From positions 1 to 64,000 of the forward strand of contig JAREIK010016203.1 in NCBI GenBank assembly GCA_029783825.1: a DNA stretch of 64,000 nt, in the 5' to 3' direction. The position numbers were made by a program, and so were the translations under genes. The notes beneath the pieces were generated by a model that worked only from the letters and a program-made list of their open reading frames with translations, searched no databases and was not told the origin of the DNA. This document shows positions 47,533-59,810 of this stretch, piece by piece. The stretch is from Sapria himalayana (lineage: Eukaryota > Streptophyta > Magnoliopsida > Malpighiales > Rafflesiaceae). Every line of letters starts with the position of its first letter. Within the stretch, counting starts at the first letter, position 1.

Positions 47533-49365
47533 CTAGCCTTTCCTACGAGGATTCATAGCAAGATCACGTAATACTATTTGATGTGCCAATGCCGCTAACT
47601 GTGACTCCATATAGGACATATGTTGTTCCATTGCTTTTAAATTTTTTAAATTTCTTGCATTTATTTTATCAAATTAGTTATCTGCTCATCCTTATTTTTT
47701 AGTTTGGTCTCCATATCTACAATACATTCATTTGTTTCATGTTCTTGTTGTTCGACCACCCCATCCACCATTGCTGAGACAGATGAATTAGAAGCATGAC
47801 TGCTACAACAAAATGCTACTCCCTTCGAGCGATTCCATACTCTCGCTGCTTCTTTCGACCTCCTATTATCTCCAAATAAATTGGACCTTAGTCAATTGGT
47901 TCAAGATTCATAGAACCCTCAACCTGTTGATGAGCAGCTGTCACACGTTCCTCCATTAGGTCCTGAGATAAAATGGAGACAAAACTATTCTAGATTTACA
48001 AAAAATAAAATAAAAATTTTGCATTCAAAATAATATTCATAATGTATTGTAGTTTTATAAAGTCTAATTAATATAACAATTTCTTACTGCAATCAACTGA
48101 GTCTTGTCGTCAACATACTAACCATCCACTTTCTTCACATGTATCTTCCTGAAAATCTCATAGAAATTTGGATCTCGACCCAATTCTCCAGCCTAAGAAT
48201 ATGTTTTTATTAATTAATAAGCAAACAAATGATAAAAAAATTTATCAAAATTATTAAAACTATGTAGAGATTATATTTATTGGTCTATTAGGACAACTAA
48301 AAAATATCGATATATATAAAATTTTTAATTTGTACCAAATCTCGAGCATGCTCGATGCTCGACTTTGAATCTCCTGTGTGTCGATAGATTCTTGTACCTA
48401 GTCCAGCAACCTCACTTCAGCGATTTTTGCTGACAATATCTGATTTTTTCTTCACATCTGGCTCCTCCCAATAATTAAACCACTCAAGTCAGTCTTGCTC
48501 AGATATAAAATCAGGCCTTTCTTTAATTTTATTTAATTTATGAATAAAATCAGAATACCATTGAGCTGATTTGATCTCTCATAATGACTTTATCTTTCTA
48601 TTAAATTTGGGTGGCCATGTGCACTGATTCTATAAAAAAAATGACAAAAATTTATATTAACAACAAGAACCTAATTATTTACTGCTTGAATAATAAACAA
48701 CATAAAAGTTAAGTAATTAGATAATTATTTTTCAATTCTTTTGTTTTTTTATTTTTACTTGAAAGTCATTAAAATATGACTCCTTTGTCGATTGAGAAAC
48801 TTTCTTCCATGAGAAAGCTTTGGCATCATCCATTTTATTGAAACCCTTTGTAATTATAGTTGAACACTCGTGAGATAAAATAAAACTGTACAAATGATAA
48901 ATAACATAGAAAACAAGCAAATCATAATAATATAAAAAAATCACTGATAGTAACATCAAAATTTTTTTTCAAATTCATTTTAAAAATTTTTTTTTACCTC
49001 TCATCCACAATATCAATTTCTAACTTTGCACTGACTTTAGAGAAAGGTACGACATTTGATGATGTCGTTGGTAATGTAAATGGGGGAACAATCGGTGTAA
49101 TTTATGGTCTAGAAGATTGAGATGGATCAAAAGTGTCCGCAGGAAGCACAATAGGTGGTGGGCTTACATCTGATAAAGGTGTTAGTAGAGGTCTCAATGA
49201 TGGTGATGGTGATAAAAATGGAGATGGTGATTGTGATGTTGAAGTCAGGATATGATGGCTATGAGATGGTATTGATTCTGCAACATTATGTAACATACTA
49301 GTTGAATTTGGTTCATTTCTATGTCCACGTACAACTCCACCACGACCATGTCCTTTAGGCGCCAT
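47533..49365 (-). pseudogene. CACTA second gene (PF03004-like), element C
   Basis: The start at ATG 49365 follows the acceptor-like TGTACAG and reads MAPKGHGRGGVVRGHRNE. Exon 1 continues through SLRPLLTPLSDVSPPPIV. Exon 2 has FSWKKVSQSTKESYFNDF (about 48760-48890). Exon 3 (about 48335-48630) has ERPDFISEQD and the HTGDSKSSIEHARD motif. Exon 4 has AGELGRDPNFYEIFRKIH (about 48090-48200). Exon 5 begins DLMEERVTAAHQQVEGSMN and ends MNPRRKG with TAG at 47535-47533. Exon order and borders match element E, which supports the five-exon model for both. Scattered stops make it non-functional. Confidence 0.82.
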
Positions 49366-49509
49366 CTGCTGTACAAAATAAAACAAAGAAAAAAAAATAA
49401 AAAAATGATGAACAAGCATGCATTTTTGAATAAAACACACCAATAGATTTCAATAAAATATAAAACATCTTTGATAGTTTAAATTTATGATAAAATTATA
49501 ACAATTTAA

Positions 49510-50041
49510 TTATCTTCATCAGTATTATCCTCCAATGGATCTTCTAATATTTTGTCTGATTCCGATAGAGTTCGAACTCATCTTCAGATAGAAATTGACC
49601 ATCTTCAATTATTATTGTGCCACCATTTGAGTCACATAAATTTTTTGGATCTTAATCTACATTCAAAGGCTCAATATTATTTGTCAATTTCCTAGAATGT
49701 CGGTGTAATTTCTACTAATGCACTTTTTTGTTGCGATGATAATACTTCAAATTTTGATCATGCTTTGATCTTGCAAATCGCCCACCCATATCTCTTTTCA
49801 TGAGATAAACCCGGATATGCATAATAATATACCTGAGTAGCTTGAGCTGCCATAATAAATAGATCATTTCAATTATATCTGTGTTTATGGTTAACATCCA
49901 CAAGCTTATAATCCGAATGAATCTTTGTGTCCACATTTAGTTTAGGATCAAACCACTCGCACTTAGATAAAAAATCCAGTTATTTTCGAGTCCATGATAC
50001 TCCAACTAAATACATAATTATATGCCATTTATTTATATCTC
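49510..50041 (-). pseudogene. TNP2 C-terminal remnant (DUF4216-like and acidic tail), element C
   Basis: Minus-strand readings correspond to the end of element E's transposase: a segment near 49830-49920 equivalent to KLVNVNHNYIYNRYEPF, ATQVYYYAYPG near 49810-49850, then an acidic tail ending at a TAA near 49512. Similarity to E ends upstream of the GVSWTRK-like segment where GATA repeats start, so only about one seventh of the gene survives. Confidence 0.72.
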
Positions 50042-51329
50042 ATCTATAGATAGAAATATACAAATATATAGAGAGATTGATATATTAATAGATAGATAGT
50101 CAGATAGATAATTAGATAAACAGCTAGATATATTGATAGATATACAAATATATAGAGAGATAAATATATTGATAGATAGATAGACGGATAGATATATAGA
50201 TAAAAAGATATATAAATAGATAGAGAGATAAAAGACAAACAGATAGGTAGATATTTAGATAGATAATTAGATTGATAGAAAAATAATAGAATAATTGATA
50301 TAAAGATTTATAGACATAATAATAGAAAGATTAATATACATATTAATGGATAGATTGAAACATAGATAGAAAGTGAGATAAATAAAAATATTGATAGAAA
50401 TATATAGATAGATAGATAGAAAACTAGATATACAAAAAGTTTAATAGATTAGATAAATAGATAGATTGAGAGTTTATTAGACGGCTAGATAGATAAATAA
50501 ATAAATAATTTGATAAATTATTAGATAGTTAGATAGATTAATAAATAGATAGAAAGATAGATAATCAAATAGATAGATAGAAAATTGGAAATATAGTTTG
50601 AAAGATATAGAAACTGATAGTTAGATTGATATATATATATATATATATATAGTTAAATAGACATAAATATAGACAAATAGATAGATTCAATGAAAGATAG
50701 ATAGAAAGATAGACATATAGATAGATAGACAAAATGATAATTTAAAAGATAGACAGAATGATAGATAGATAGATATATAGATTGATAGACAGAGAAATAA
50801 AAATAAAGATAAATAATTAGATATACAAATAGATAGATAGATAGATAGACATGTAGTTAGATAAAAACATATACATATAGAAATGTAGATAAATAGATAG
50901 ATCAATAGACAGACAGATAGATAGACAGACAGATAGATAGACAGATAGATATATAGAATGATAGATAGATATAATAATAGATAGATAGATAAACAGATAG
51001 ATAGATTGAGAGATAGATAGACAGTCATATAGATAGAAAGATATACAGATTAATATACATATTGATAAAATGATTGATATACATATTGATAGATAGGTTG
51101 AATGATAGGTTGATAGACACATAGATAGACAAATAGATAGATAGATAAAAAGATAGACAAATAGATTTACATATAGATAGACAAAAACATAGATAGAAAG
51201 ATAGATAGATATACAAATAAATAGACAGATAGATAAAAAAATATAAATATAGATAGACAAACAAATAGATATACATATAGAGAGATAGATAGACAGACAA
51301 TTAGATTAAAAAAATAGATAGAAATATAC
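50042..51329. repeat. GATA microsatellite array, 5' flank of LINE2
   Basis: About 1.3 kb of GATA tetramers with GACA, AATA and TATA variants on the plus strand. It interrupts the transposase of element C and ends at the 5' leader of LINE2. Minus-strand Ser/Ile/Tyr/Leu frames are artefacts. Confidence 0.95.
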
Positions 51330-52973
51330 ACAGCTAGGCTGATAGAAAAAGTTGTAGAGAGAGAAAGTGTATTCTTAGAGAGAGAAAATGTCATTTTTTG
51401 AGCGAAGAAAGCTCAAATTCAAGCTAAAAATGGGGAATTCCAAATTGCTCTCTAATAAGAAATTGTTCTCATCTCTCTTCAAAGAAGCCGCGCCCATTTT
51501 TCCAAACTTTGAAGCAAAAATGGAGTCTCCCATAGTCTTATTTTCGAAGGAAGAAATCAATAAAGTGGAAGACTCATTTGAGCTCACTCTCATTGGAAAA
51601 TTCTCGCACGGTCGGCATGAAATTAATGCCATTTATGATTTCTTCGCCTCCTTGAAGTTACGGGCAGTGGTGAAGCTCGTATGGTATGATGGAAAGCACG
51701 CCTTCTTCCAGTTAAAGGAAGAAGACGACTTCCTCCGAATATGGGGCAGAGTACAGTGGAGCATCGCGGGGCTCCCCATGCGCATCTTCAAATGGTCACC
51801 GAGCTTCACACCTCTTGAGTAATCCTCGCATGCACTGGTATGGATTAACTTATCGAAACTCCCCTTGCACTTCTTTAACAAGTTATCTCTCTACTCTATT
51901 GGACTTTGATTCAGTAAACCTTGGCTTCTAGATGAGGCTACAACATGTATAACTAGGCCTAGTGTCGCTAGGATTTGTGTTGAAGTTGACATTAGGCTCC
52001 CCCTACCTAGTAGAGTGTGGATAGGCATTGACCTTACCAATGGATACACATAGATAGACAAATAGATAAATAGATAAAAAGATAGACAAATAGATTTACA
52101 TATAGATAGACAAAAACATAGATAGAAAGATAGATAGATATACAAATAAATAGACAGATAGATAAAAAAATATAAATATAGATAGACAAACAAATAGATA
52201 TACATATAGAGAGATAGATAGACAGACAATTAGATTAAAAAAATAGATAGAAATGTACACAGCTAGGCTGATAGAAAAAGTTGTAGAGAGAGAAAGTGTA
52301 TTCTTAGAGAGAGAAAATGCCATTTTTGAGCGAAGAAAGCTCAAATTCAAGCTAAAAATGGGGAATTCCAAATTGCTCTCTAATAAGAAATTGTTCTCAT
52401 CTCTCTTCAAAGAAGCCGCGCCCATTTTTCCAAACTTTGAAGCAAAAATGGAGTCTCCCGTAGTCTTATTTTCGAAGGAAGAAATCAATAAAGTGGAAGA
52501 CTCATTTGAGCTCACTCTCATTGGAAAATTCTCGCACGGTCGGCCTGAAATTAATGCCATTTATGATTTCTTCGCCTCCTTGAAGTTACGGGCAGTGGTG
52601 AAGCTCGTATGGTATGATGGAAGCACGCCTTCTTCTAGTTAAAGGAAGAAGACGACTTCCTCCGAATATGGGGCAGAGTACAGTGGAGCATCGCGGGGCT
52701 CCCCATGCGCATCTTCAAATGGTCACCGAGCTTCACACCTCTTGAGTAATCCTCGCATGCACTGGTATGGATTAACTTATCGAAACTCCCCTTGCACTTC
52801 TTTAACAAGTTATCTATCTACTCTATTGGACTCTGATTCAGTAAACCTTGGCTTCTAGATGAGGCTACAACATGTATAACTAGGCCTAGTGTCGCTAGGA
52901 TTTGTGTTGAAGTTGACATTAGGCTCCCCCTACCTAGTAGAGTGTGGATAGGCATTGACCTTACCAATGGATT
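51118..52973. repeat. 928-bp tandem duplication: GATA tract plus LINE2 5' end
   Basis: The unit at 51118-52046 is repeated at 52047 to about 52973. Anchors: CACATAGATAGAC at 51118 and 52047, ATGGGGAATTCC at 51430 and 52358, GGCATTGACC at 52024 and 52951, giving periods of 929, 928 and 927. The copies are almost identical (single-base changes and two one-base deletions). The junction joins TTACCAATGGA of ORF1 to GATA repeats. Confidence 0.95.
51430..51822 (+). pseudogene. LINE2 ORF1, first (partial) copy
   Basis: N-terminal part of ORF1: MGNSKLLSNKKLFSSLF, then FELTLIGKFSHGRHEINAIY and AGLPMRIFKWSPSFTPLE, the DUF4283-like region. It stops at TAA after LE. The unit ends before the zinc knuckle because the tandem-duplication junction falls at 52046. 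The start was chosen by alignment with LINE1 (MDDSDHLFNKK). Confidence 0.85.
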
Positions 52974-53897
52974 CTGGCAGGATGTCCATCCAGAATCCAT
53001 CCCAAAATACTACACATACTGCCACAGAATGGGGCATGAGGATGAAGTTTGCATGGCCGGTGGAGGGAAAAAGAGAGAGGGGAAGTTTAGTAAAGAAGAG
53101 AGAAAATGGAAAGGGAGTGAATGGGTAAAAAAAGGGCAGGGTATAAAAGATAGTGACAAGAGCAAAGGGGAAGATAAAATAGAGAGGGAGAAAAGATGAG
53201 CAGGGAATAGCATAGAAGAGGCAGAAATATCAAAGCAGAAGAAGCACCTTAGAGGAATGGAAGAAAGCCTAGAGGAGATAATGGGGGATGGGGTAGAAAA
53301 GGGATTACTAGAAAAGGCTAAGGAAAGTGAGAGGGAGGCAGAAAGGGCAGAGAAAAAGGGAGACATAAGGAAGGATACAAGGCTGGAAAAGCATTTAAAG
53401 GGGAAAAAATGGCAGATATCAGAAAGTGGTTAGAGGAGACATCCAAGGAGGCGGAATGGGGAGTAAAGGGGCTGGAAGATAGAAGAGTAAAGAAAGCTAG
53501 AAGTAAGAGAAGGGAGGGGGTAAGAGAGACAAAACCAGTGGAGAAAATGGTAGAATTTAACTGGGAAGAGGATGATCTTTTATTGGAGGAAGAAACAGAT
53601 GCAAAAAGCTGGCCCTTAATAAACACAAGCATGCGAGAAACTAAGATTGAATCAAAATTAACACATGATGATTCAGAAATAAAAAAACAGAAAATAAGGA
53701 GTAATATCCCACAGGAGAGAGAGAGAGCATTGGAGGCTATTAGAAAAATGAGCAAAAGCCTGGAAAAAATTCAACTATTAAGCACAATAGAACAAGCCCC
53801 ACCAAGTTCAATCAAACCCCCAAGAAACACGAAAAAACATGTTAACAAGAAATATGATTTGAAGTACACAACTAGAGCACAAGCAAAGTTCACTTGA
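52358..53897 (+). pseudogene. LINE2 ORF1, second copy
   Basis: Same N-terminus as copy 1, then a one-base deletion after VWYDG (52620) breaks the frame. The region resumes at 52942 with GIDLTNGFWQDVHPESIP and the knuckle YTYCHRMGHEDEVC, in which the first Cys of C-x2-C-x4-H-x4-C is a Tyr. A Lys/Glu-rich tail follows. The last frame (53409-53897) has FNWEEDDLLLEEETDAKSW and ends RAQAKFT with TGA at 53895-53897. This matches the C-terminus of LINE1 ORF1. Confidence 0.87.
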
Positions 53898-53898
53898 A

Positions 53899-56800
53899 AT
53901 GTTTAATAGCTTATATTGGAATTTAAGAGGAGTGACGAACTCTCCTACTTTAAATAGCCTAAGAAGATTAATTAAAATATATAAAATTAAGATAGTCATT
54001 ATAGCTGAACCAATGGTAAATAAAGATCAGATAGATAAACATAGGAATGTTATTGGTCTTGAAAAGGCCTTTTCAAATGTAAATGGTAAATTATGAATCT
54101 TGTGGAAAAGATCGATGGATATTGAAATTATAGCAGAAGCTGAGCAGATTATAAGCTTTAAATTAAGAAGCCTTCAAGACCCAATTATATCTGTGGTGTA
54201 TGCAAGCAATGCTAAGGAAGAAAGAAAAGCCCTAAGGAAGGAGATGGAAAAAATAGCAGCATTAAATTCTCCATGGATTATTGGAGGAGACTTCAATGTA
54301 ATTAGAAATGCTAACGAAAAAAGAGGTGGAAAACCTCCTGACTAAATGGCATTAGCTTATTTTAATGAGGCAATTTCAAGAGCAAATCTAATGGAAGTAG
54401 ACTTCCTAGGTTCTAATTTTACATGGTGCAACAACTGGAAGAGGAGGAAAGCTATCTGGTCTAGGCTGGATCGAGTCCTACTTAACACTAAATGGGTGGA
54501 CAAGATTGGCAGAATAAAGGTCAGGCATCTCAATAGAACTTGCTCGGATCATAACCCTTTGCTTATAACATTTGAAAATAGTGAAGGGAAACATAAAGGA
54601 TTTATGTTTCAAAATATGTGGGGAATGCATAAAGGGTATGATGACATAGTAAAGGAATCATGGGAAAAACATGTTTCAGGTAATCCTTTGCAAATTTTAG
54701 CGAAGAAATTACGCAACTTAAGGTAGGCATTAAGCAAATGGAACAAGGAGATTTTTGGAAAAATCAATAAAAATATTCAGGAATTGGAACAGGAAGTGTC
54801 TACCTTAGAAATGGAGTTTGATCAAAAAGACGATAGCTCAAGTATCCAGCTGAACAAGGCCAAAGCTGAATTAAGACTGAGAATGCATATGGAAGAAGTT
54901 TTTTGGAAGCAAAGGGTGAGAATTAATTGGTTAAAAGATTGAGATAAAAATACAAAATTCTTTAATGTAATGGCCAAAGTAAGAATTCAAAAACAAAAAA
55001 TAAAAGGGTTAAAAGCATCTAATGGTAAATGGTTAGATAAAGAAGAGGAGATAGAAAATGAATTAAAAAAACATTTCAAAAATTTATTATGTAAGCCATT
55101 TACTCCGAGAAAAAACATATTAATTCAAAAATAATGAGAGAAAATTCTCAGAAAATGATAATAAAATTTTAGAAGAATTCCCAACAGAAGAAGTCAAAGA
55201 GGCAGTTTTCAATGCAAATAAAGATAGCACTGCAGGTCCTGATGGATGGAACAATGGGTTTTTTCAGCGTAGTTGGAACATTATTATAAAAGAGCTAGTC
55301 ACAACCATTGTTTGGATTTTTGCAGGAGCAAAAATTACAAAAGCATGGACTAATTCTTTTATTGTTTTGGTTCCTAAGAAAGCTAACCCGCAAACAGGAG
55401 AAGACTACAGGCCAATTAGTTTATGTAATTCAATCTACAAGATATTAGCTAAGGTTATTTAGAGTAGACTTAGTAAAATCCTCCCATCTATTATATCAAA
55501 AGAACAAACAGGTTTTGTTAAAGACAGATTGATGATGGAAAACATCAATCTAGCTTCAGAATTGATTAGAGAGATAGGAGCTATGTCGAGAGGACGTAAT
55601 ATAATATTGAAACTAGATCTTATTAAAGCATTTGACAGGGTGGAATGTGAAATATTATGTTATTTAATGAGAAAAATGGGTTTCTTAGAATTTTGGATAG
55701 ATTTAATACACAGATGTATATCAGGCGTATGGGTTAAAATACTTATAAATGGGCTAGCAGGCAAAGAATTTAAAACCTCAAGAGGACTTAGACAAGGGGA
55801 CCCTCTTTCTCCTTCCCTTTTTTAATATCTATCTAGAACTGTTTATTATAAATTTGAAAAAGGAAATGAGTGAATGGGAAATTATTAGATATAAGCAACC
55901 AAGAAACACACCGACGATGTGCAGCTTGGCGTATGCAGACGATATTATAATTTTCTCAAATTGCAGTAACTGATCCATAAGACATATGATGAAATTATTA
56001 AATACAATGGAAGAAGAATTGGACAGATGCTGAATAAGAATAAATGTCAATTTATGATAGCAGAAAAATCTCCTGAAAATATAGCTCAAAAGATAAAAAA
56101 TATCATCGGATTCATACATAAAAAGGGTGCGCTAATGTATCTTGGATGCCCGATCTATGAGGGAAGGCTAAAGGGGGAATACCTAGCATTCCTAGTAAAA
56201 AATTAAGGCGAAAGATTGCAGGTTGGAAAGAAAAGCTGCTAAGCATGGCAGGAAGAGTTACTCTAATCACACATGTATTGCAAGGGTCACTGACACATAC
56301 TCTAATGTCTTTACAGCCACAAAAAACTATCATAAGAAAACTAGAAAAAGAAATGTCAAACTTTTTATGGGGAAAAAGTGGAAGTAAAAATAAGCTGCAT
56401 TGGAAAAAATGGGAAGACCTATGCTTTCCGTTAAAAGAAGCTGGCTTGGGCTTTTCAAATTTCAACGATATAGCAAAAGCTTGGGCCTGCAAGAATTGGT
56501 GGAGAATTAAAAATAATAAAAACAATAGCCTATGGGTGGCATATATAAAAGCTAGATACGAACTAGGTAATAATGCCTTTAATAATACAAAAAGATCGTA
56601 AAAAAGTTGGAATTTAATTTACAAGCAGATAAATATGATGGAAAATCATTCCATATTAACTAAAAGTGGATGGAAATGGTCCTTAGATGCTCAAGGAAAA
56701 TTTACATTAAAAAGTGTAAAAGTGCTGATCAGAACTAAAAAAATTCCACAATTGATTTTTGAAGAAGCATGGAAAAAGGAACTTCCACAAAAAATAAACA

Positions 56801-57809
56801 TTTTTATGTGGAAACTCCTTTCAAAAGCCATCCCGATTGATGAGCACATTCAAAAGAAAGGTATAGGATTAGCATCTAGATGCGAATGTTGTAACTAAGA
56901 AATAGAAAGTATGGATCATCTGTTTTCAACAGGGAAGATAGCTAAAAACATATGGAAGAAACTAGAAATAGAAGTTGAGTTAGAAAAAGGCTCGAATGTA
57001 CTGATAAAAAGAATAAAAAATGGAAGGAAAGTAAAACAAAGAACAAGATCATTAAATGGATAAGGTTATACATCCCTTGCATTACTATATGGTGTCTCTG
57101 GAAAGCAAGAAATAAAAGCAGATTTGACGGCATTCCAATGAATGCAGTAAATATTCTAGAAGAAATTAAAAAAGAATGTGCATTTATCTCAGCCTGTAGC
57201 CCTATTAAGCTTGGAAGTGTAGGAATAGATGAAGGCAGGAAAGAAGCTTGGGGTCTAATTACAAGGACAAAGAAAAGACCAGAAATTAAAATTATCATAT
57301 GGAAAAAGCCTCAACGTAATGGTCTAGTATTAAATACGGATGGGAGCTTTAAAAGGGATATGGGAGCTGCAGGTGGAGGGGGGGTCATAAGAAATGAGGA
57401 AGGCAAAGTGATAAGAGCATTCACAATGAATGGTTTAGCCTCCTCCGCCTTGGATGCAGAGGTTATGGCTTTGCATAAAGGTTTACAAATATGTAAAGAT
57501 AATAATTTTCAGAATATTCAAGTGCAAGTTGATTCGAGTTTATTAGTAGATTTAGTAATAGGAAAAATAGAGCTATGGAAACTAGAAGAAGATATTGATA
57601 AAATTAAAAATCTACTAATATAACTTAAAAGGAAAATTATACATATATTCAGAGAAGCGAATGCTTTTGCAGACAAATTAGCAGAAGAGGGTATAAAGAG
57701 AGGTTTTCAAGAATTTGAAGAGAAAGATATCCCTGACAAATATAAAGGTTTAATAAGTTTAGATAAAATAGGTTTCCCATATATTAGAATTCAAAAAAAT
57801 AAAAAGTAA
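53899..57809 (+). pseudogene. LINE2 ORF2: endonuclease, reverse transcriptase, RNase H (broken)
   Basis: ATG 53899 lies one base after the ORF1 stop. Endonuclease: SLYWNLRGV, IIAEPMV, IIGGDFNVIRN (near 54270) and RTCSDHNPLL (near 54540). Reverse transcriptase: PKKANPQTGEDYRPISLCN (near 55375), KLDLIKAFDRV, SRGLRQGDPLSPSLF to 55825, frameshift, then LAYADDIIIFS (near 55925) and MAGRVTLITHVL (56245). zf-RVT-like: 56635-56940 with CECCN, stop, ...MDHLFS. RNase H: LNTDGSF (about 57330), DAEVMALHKG, VDSSLL, a TAA, then HIFREANAFADKLAEEG (about 57640) and the end IRIQKNKK, stop 57807-57809. At least five stops and two frameshifts disable it. Confidence 0.92.
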
Positions 57810-58850
57810 AAATTAGATCTAAATGATAAAGAGGGGAAAAGAATAATTTTAAAAAAATTTGATATACTAAAAAAATAAAAAGATAAATTTTGCAGATACA
57901 AACTCTTTTACAGGAGGAGGTCATGAAACAAGTGAAGAGCCACCCCGGTCATGTGGGGAGGGCAATAAAAGATAGGCAAAAAAAATTGTTAAGCTTGGGA
58001 TATTAGAAATTTGTTTTGCTTGGTTGTATTTTTGGTTTTGTTTTCAGACAGGTTAAAGATTTAAGGAGCAGTGAAAGTAAAGCTGCTGTAGGCTGGAATG
58101 TTGTGCTCTTTTTTCTGTTTTTTTTGTTTGTTTCTGTTTTCTTTGATTTTTCAAGATTGCGTTAAACGGGCCATCAATCCATGCTCTTTTGAACTAAAAG
58201 TAATCTGTAATTAGCAAGAGTCTGCAAAAGTCATGTGTTATGTATTTCAAACAGCACTAAAGTCATGTGTTAGGTATACAAAGGGGGATAAGAAGTCTGT
58301 AATTTTCAGAATTCATGTGCTATATATTAAATAAAAGGATCTAGGAAAGGTAAGTGTCTAGTTTAGGTGTTCGGCAAGGACCAAGATGTGGCTAAGTAGA
58401 CTTGAAACAGCTCTTAAAAAGAAAGTTAAAAGCTATATCAGAGAATTAAGAAAGGCAAAGGAAGGGACAGACAGCATGTAGAGAAAAGGCTCGGCAGAAA
58501 CTCGTGTAACATGGTGACAAGGTAATTTGAAAAGTGGGAAATAATTTTTTCTTGCATGGAAATAGGGCATATAAAGCATATAGAGGGGGAAATTTGGAAA
58601 AGAGTAGCGATGATCTATGGAGTGCTAGGAAAATAAAAGATGGAAGCCTTAAGTAAAGTAAAGATTGAAGAATCATATAGTTTTTTTTTACTTTTTTTAA
58701 GCTCCTAGTTAGCACAAGGAAAATTTCATTATTTCTAGTCATTAGAAATGGGATATGAATGTAAGAGGGAAAATGGTAGAAATAGCTTGTATAAATGGTA
58801 TTCCTCTGCCAAAAGAGAGGGCTAAAATTAATAAACAAACCTAAAAAAAA
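57810..58850 (+). other. LINE2 3' untranslated region
   Basis: About 1 kb, non-coding. GAGCCACCCCGGTCATG at 57940 has a counterpart in LINE3a (GGGTCACCCCGGTCCTGAG). The conserved end block lies at 58795-58840, followed by A8 and GG, then TTGATAGATAG. Confidence 0.75.
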
Positions 58851-58852
58851 GG

Positions 58853-59029
58853 TTGATAGATAGAATTGATAGAGAGATTGATAATATATTGATAGATATA
58901 TTAATAGACAGATTGATAGACAAATAGATTGATAGATAGACAGACAGACAGACAGATAGATAGATCCATAGATATATATAAATATAGATACTAAGATAGG
59001 TAAGTATATAGATAGATAGATATATCACA
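58853..59029. repeat. GATA microsatellite array, 3' flank of LINE2
   Basis: TTGATAGATAG onward, with TTGATA and GACA variants. It ends in GATAGATATAT immediately before the terminus of element D. Confidence 0.93.
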
Positions 59030-59400
59030 ACAAGAACAATCACATATAGTTAGGGACAATTCCCTAGCTAAATCGGCATTTTCCGTTGCTAAATGGGATA
59101 TAGCAATGGATTAACGATGGATTAGTTCCCTATCTAAAGTGCTGGTCACTAAAATTTAGCGAGTAAAAAAATTCCTAGCTAAAAATTTAGCGAGGAAAAA
59201 AATTCCTAGCTAAAAATTTAGCGATGCAAACCATCGCTAAACAAAAATAGCAACGAAAGATTCCCAAGCTATAGTGATGGTCGCTAAATTTTAGCAACGA
59301 AAATGGTCCCTAGCTAAATAAATGTAGCGATAGAAAAATCCGTTGCTAAAATAATGATTTCCCTAGCTAATTTAGCAAGGGATTTTTCCCTTGCTATTTT
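59030..59400. repeat. Terminus and subterminal array of CACTA D
   Basis: Alternating CCCTAGCTAAA, TTTAGCGA and CGTTGCTAAA words in both orientations. It is related to the array of element E but irregular in spacing. Confidence 0.83.
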
Positions 59401-59597
59401 AATTTCAAAAGTATTTTTAGAATTTAATTTATTTTAAAGTTTTTTAATTAAATAATTTAATTATTTTAAAATCAATTTGAATATAAAATGAAACTATAAA
59501 TAATTTATAATAAACAAAAAATAATATCATTTAATAACTTATTCTAATTCAATATTTTACATAATTGAAACGAAAAAAATATAATTTTATTTCATCT

Positions 59598-59810
59598 TAT
59601 TCATCAATGTATCTACCGACAGTGCATAAAATATAATATATCCATTCATTGACATTGTTTTCTTTCCCTCTACTCCTGCGATAACCATTTTTCTACTGCG
59701 ATAACCATTTTTCTACTACGACAAAGCTGCCCAAGTCACAGTACATATTGTCTAGTTAAAAATCTCATCATTTATATAAGCTTTGTATGATGAACAATGT
59801 GGTATCATAT
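59598..59810 (-). pseudogene. Terminal exon-like block of the 3' module, element D
   Basis: Counterpart of 44679-44869 on the minus strand, reading MIPHCSSYKAYINDEIF and ending CTVGRYID then E and TAA. It is longer because a 21-bp word (GATAACCATTTTTCTACTGC-like) is tandemly doubled at about 59680-59720. The acceptor AG upstream is changed to AA and stops occur, so this copy is more decayed. Confidence 0.5.

Larger units (their letters stand above)
44888..50041 (-). mobile_element. CACTA transposon C, 5'-truncated, opposite to E
   Basis: The terminus CACTACATGAAAAATTCC at 44888 is followed by a short subterminal array with CCTAGCTAAA words, so this is the gene-3' end of a minus-strand element of the same family as E. 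Inside are two 3' modules in tandem, the second gene (47533-49365) and only the last part of TNP2 (49510-50041). Homology to E's transposase stops near 50010-50041, where GATA repeats begin. The rest of the element was lost or displaced when the GATA/LINE2 block arose. Confidence 0.85.
51330..58850 (+). mobile_element. LINE2: L1-clade plant LINE with duplicated 5' end
   Basis: Plus-strand relative of LINE1, about 7.5 kb including the 928-bp duplication. Order: leader and ORF1 copy 1 (51330-52046), GATA, leader and ORF1 copy 2 (52255-53897), ORF2 (53899-57809), 3' untranslated region to A8 at 58850, then GATA repeats. The 3' end contains ATTCCTCTGCCAAAAGAGAG, the complement of the conserved word in LINE1 and LINE3a. 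It is flanked by GATA on both sides, in the same orientation relative to the element as LINE1. Stops and frameshifts are common. Confidence 0.92.

Noticed and set aside
41600..49400. Interpretation of 41600-49400 as one palindromic (foldback) element
   Set aside because: The arms differ in module number and at many positions, and a CACTA terminus lies at the axis, so two separate elements meeting tail to tail explain it better.
50044..51394. Overlapping minus-strand frames with Ser/Ile/Tyr/Leu repeats next to LINE2
   Set aside because: Same tetranucleotide artefact on the complementary strand of GATA repeats; the apparent fusion to LINE leader sequence is chance read-through.
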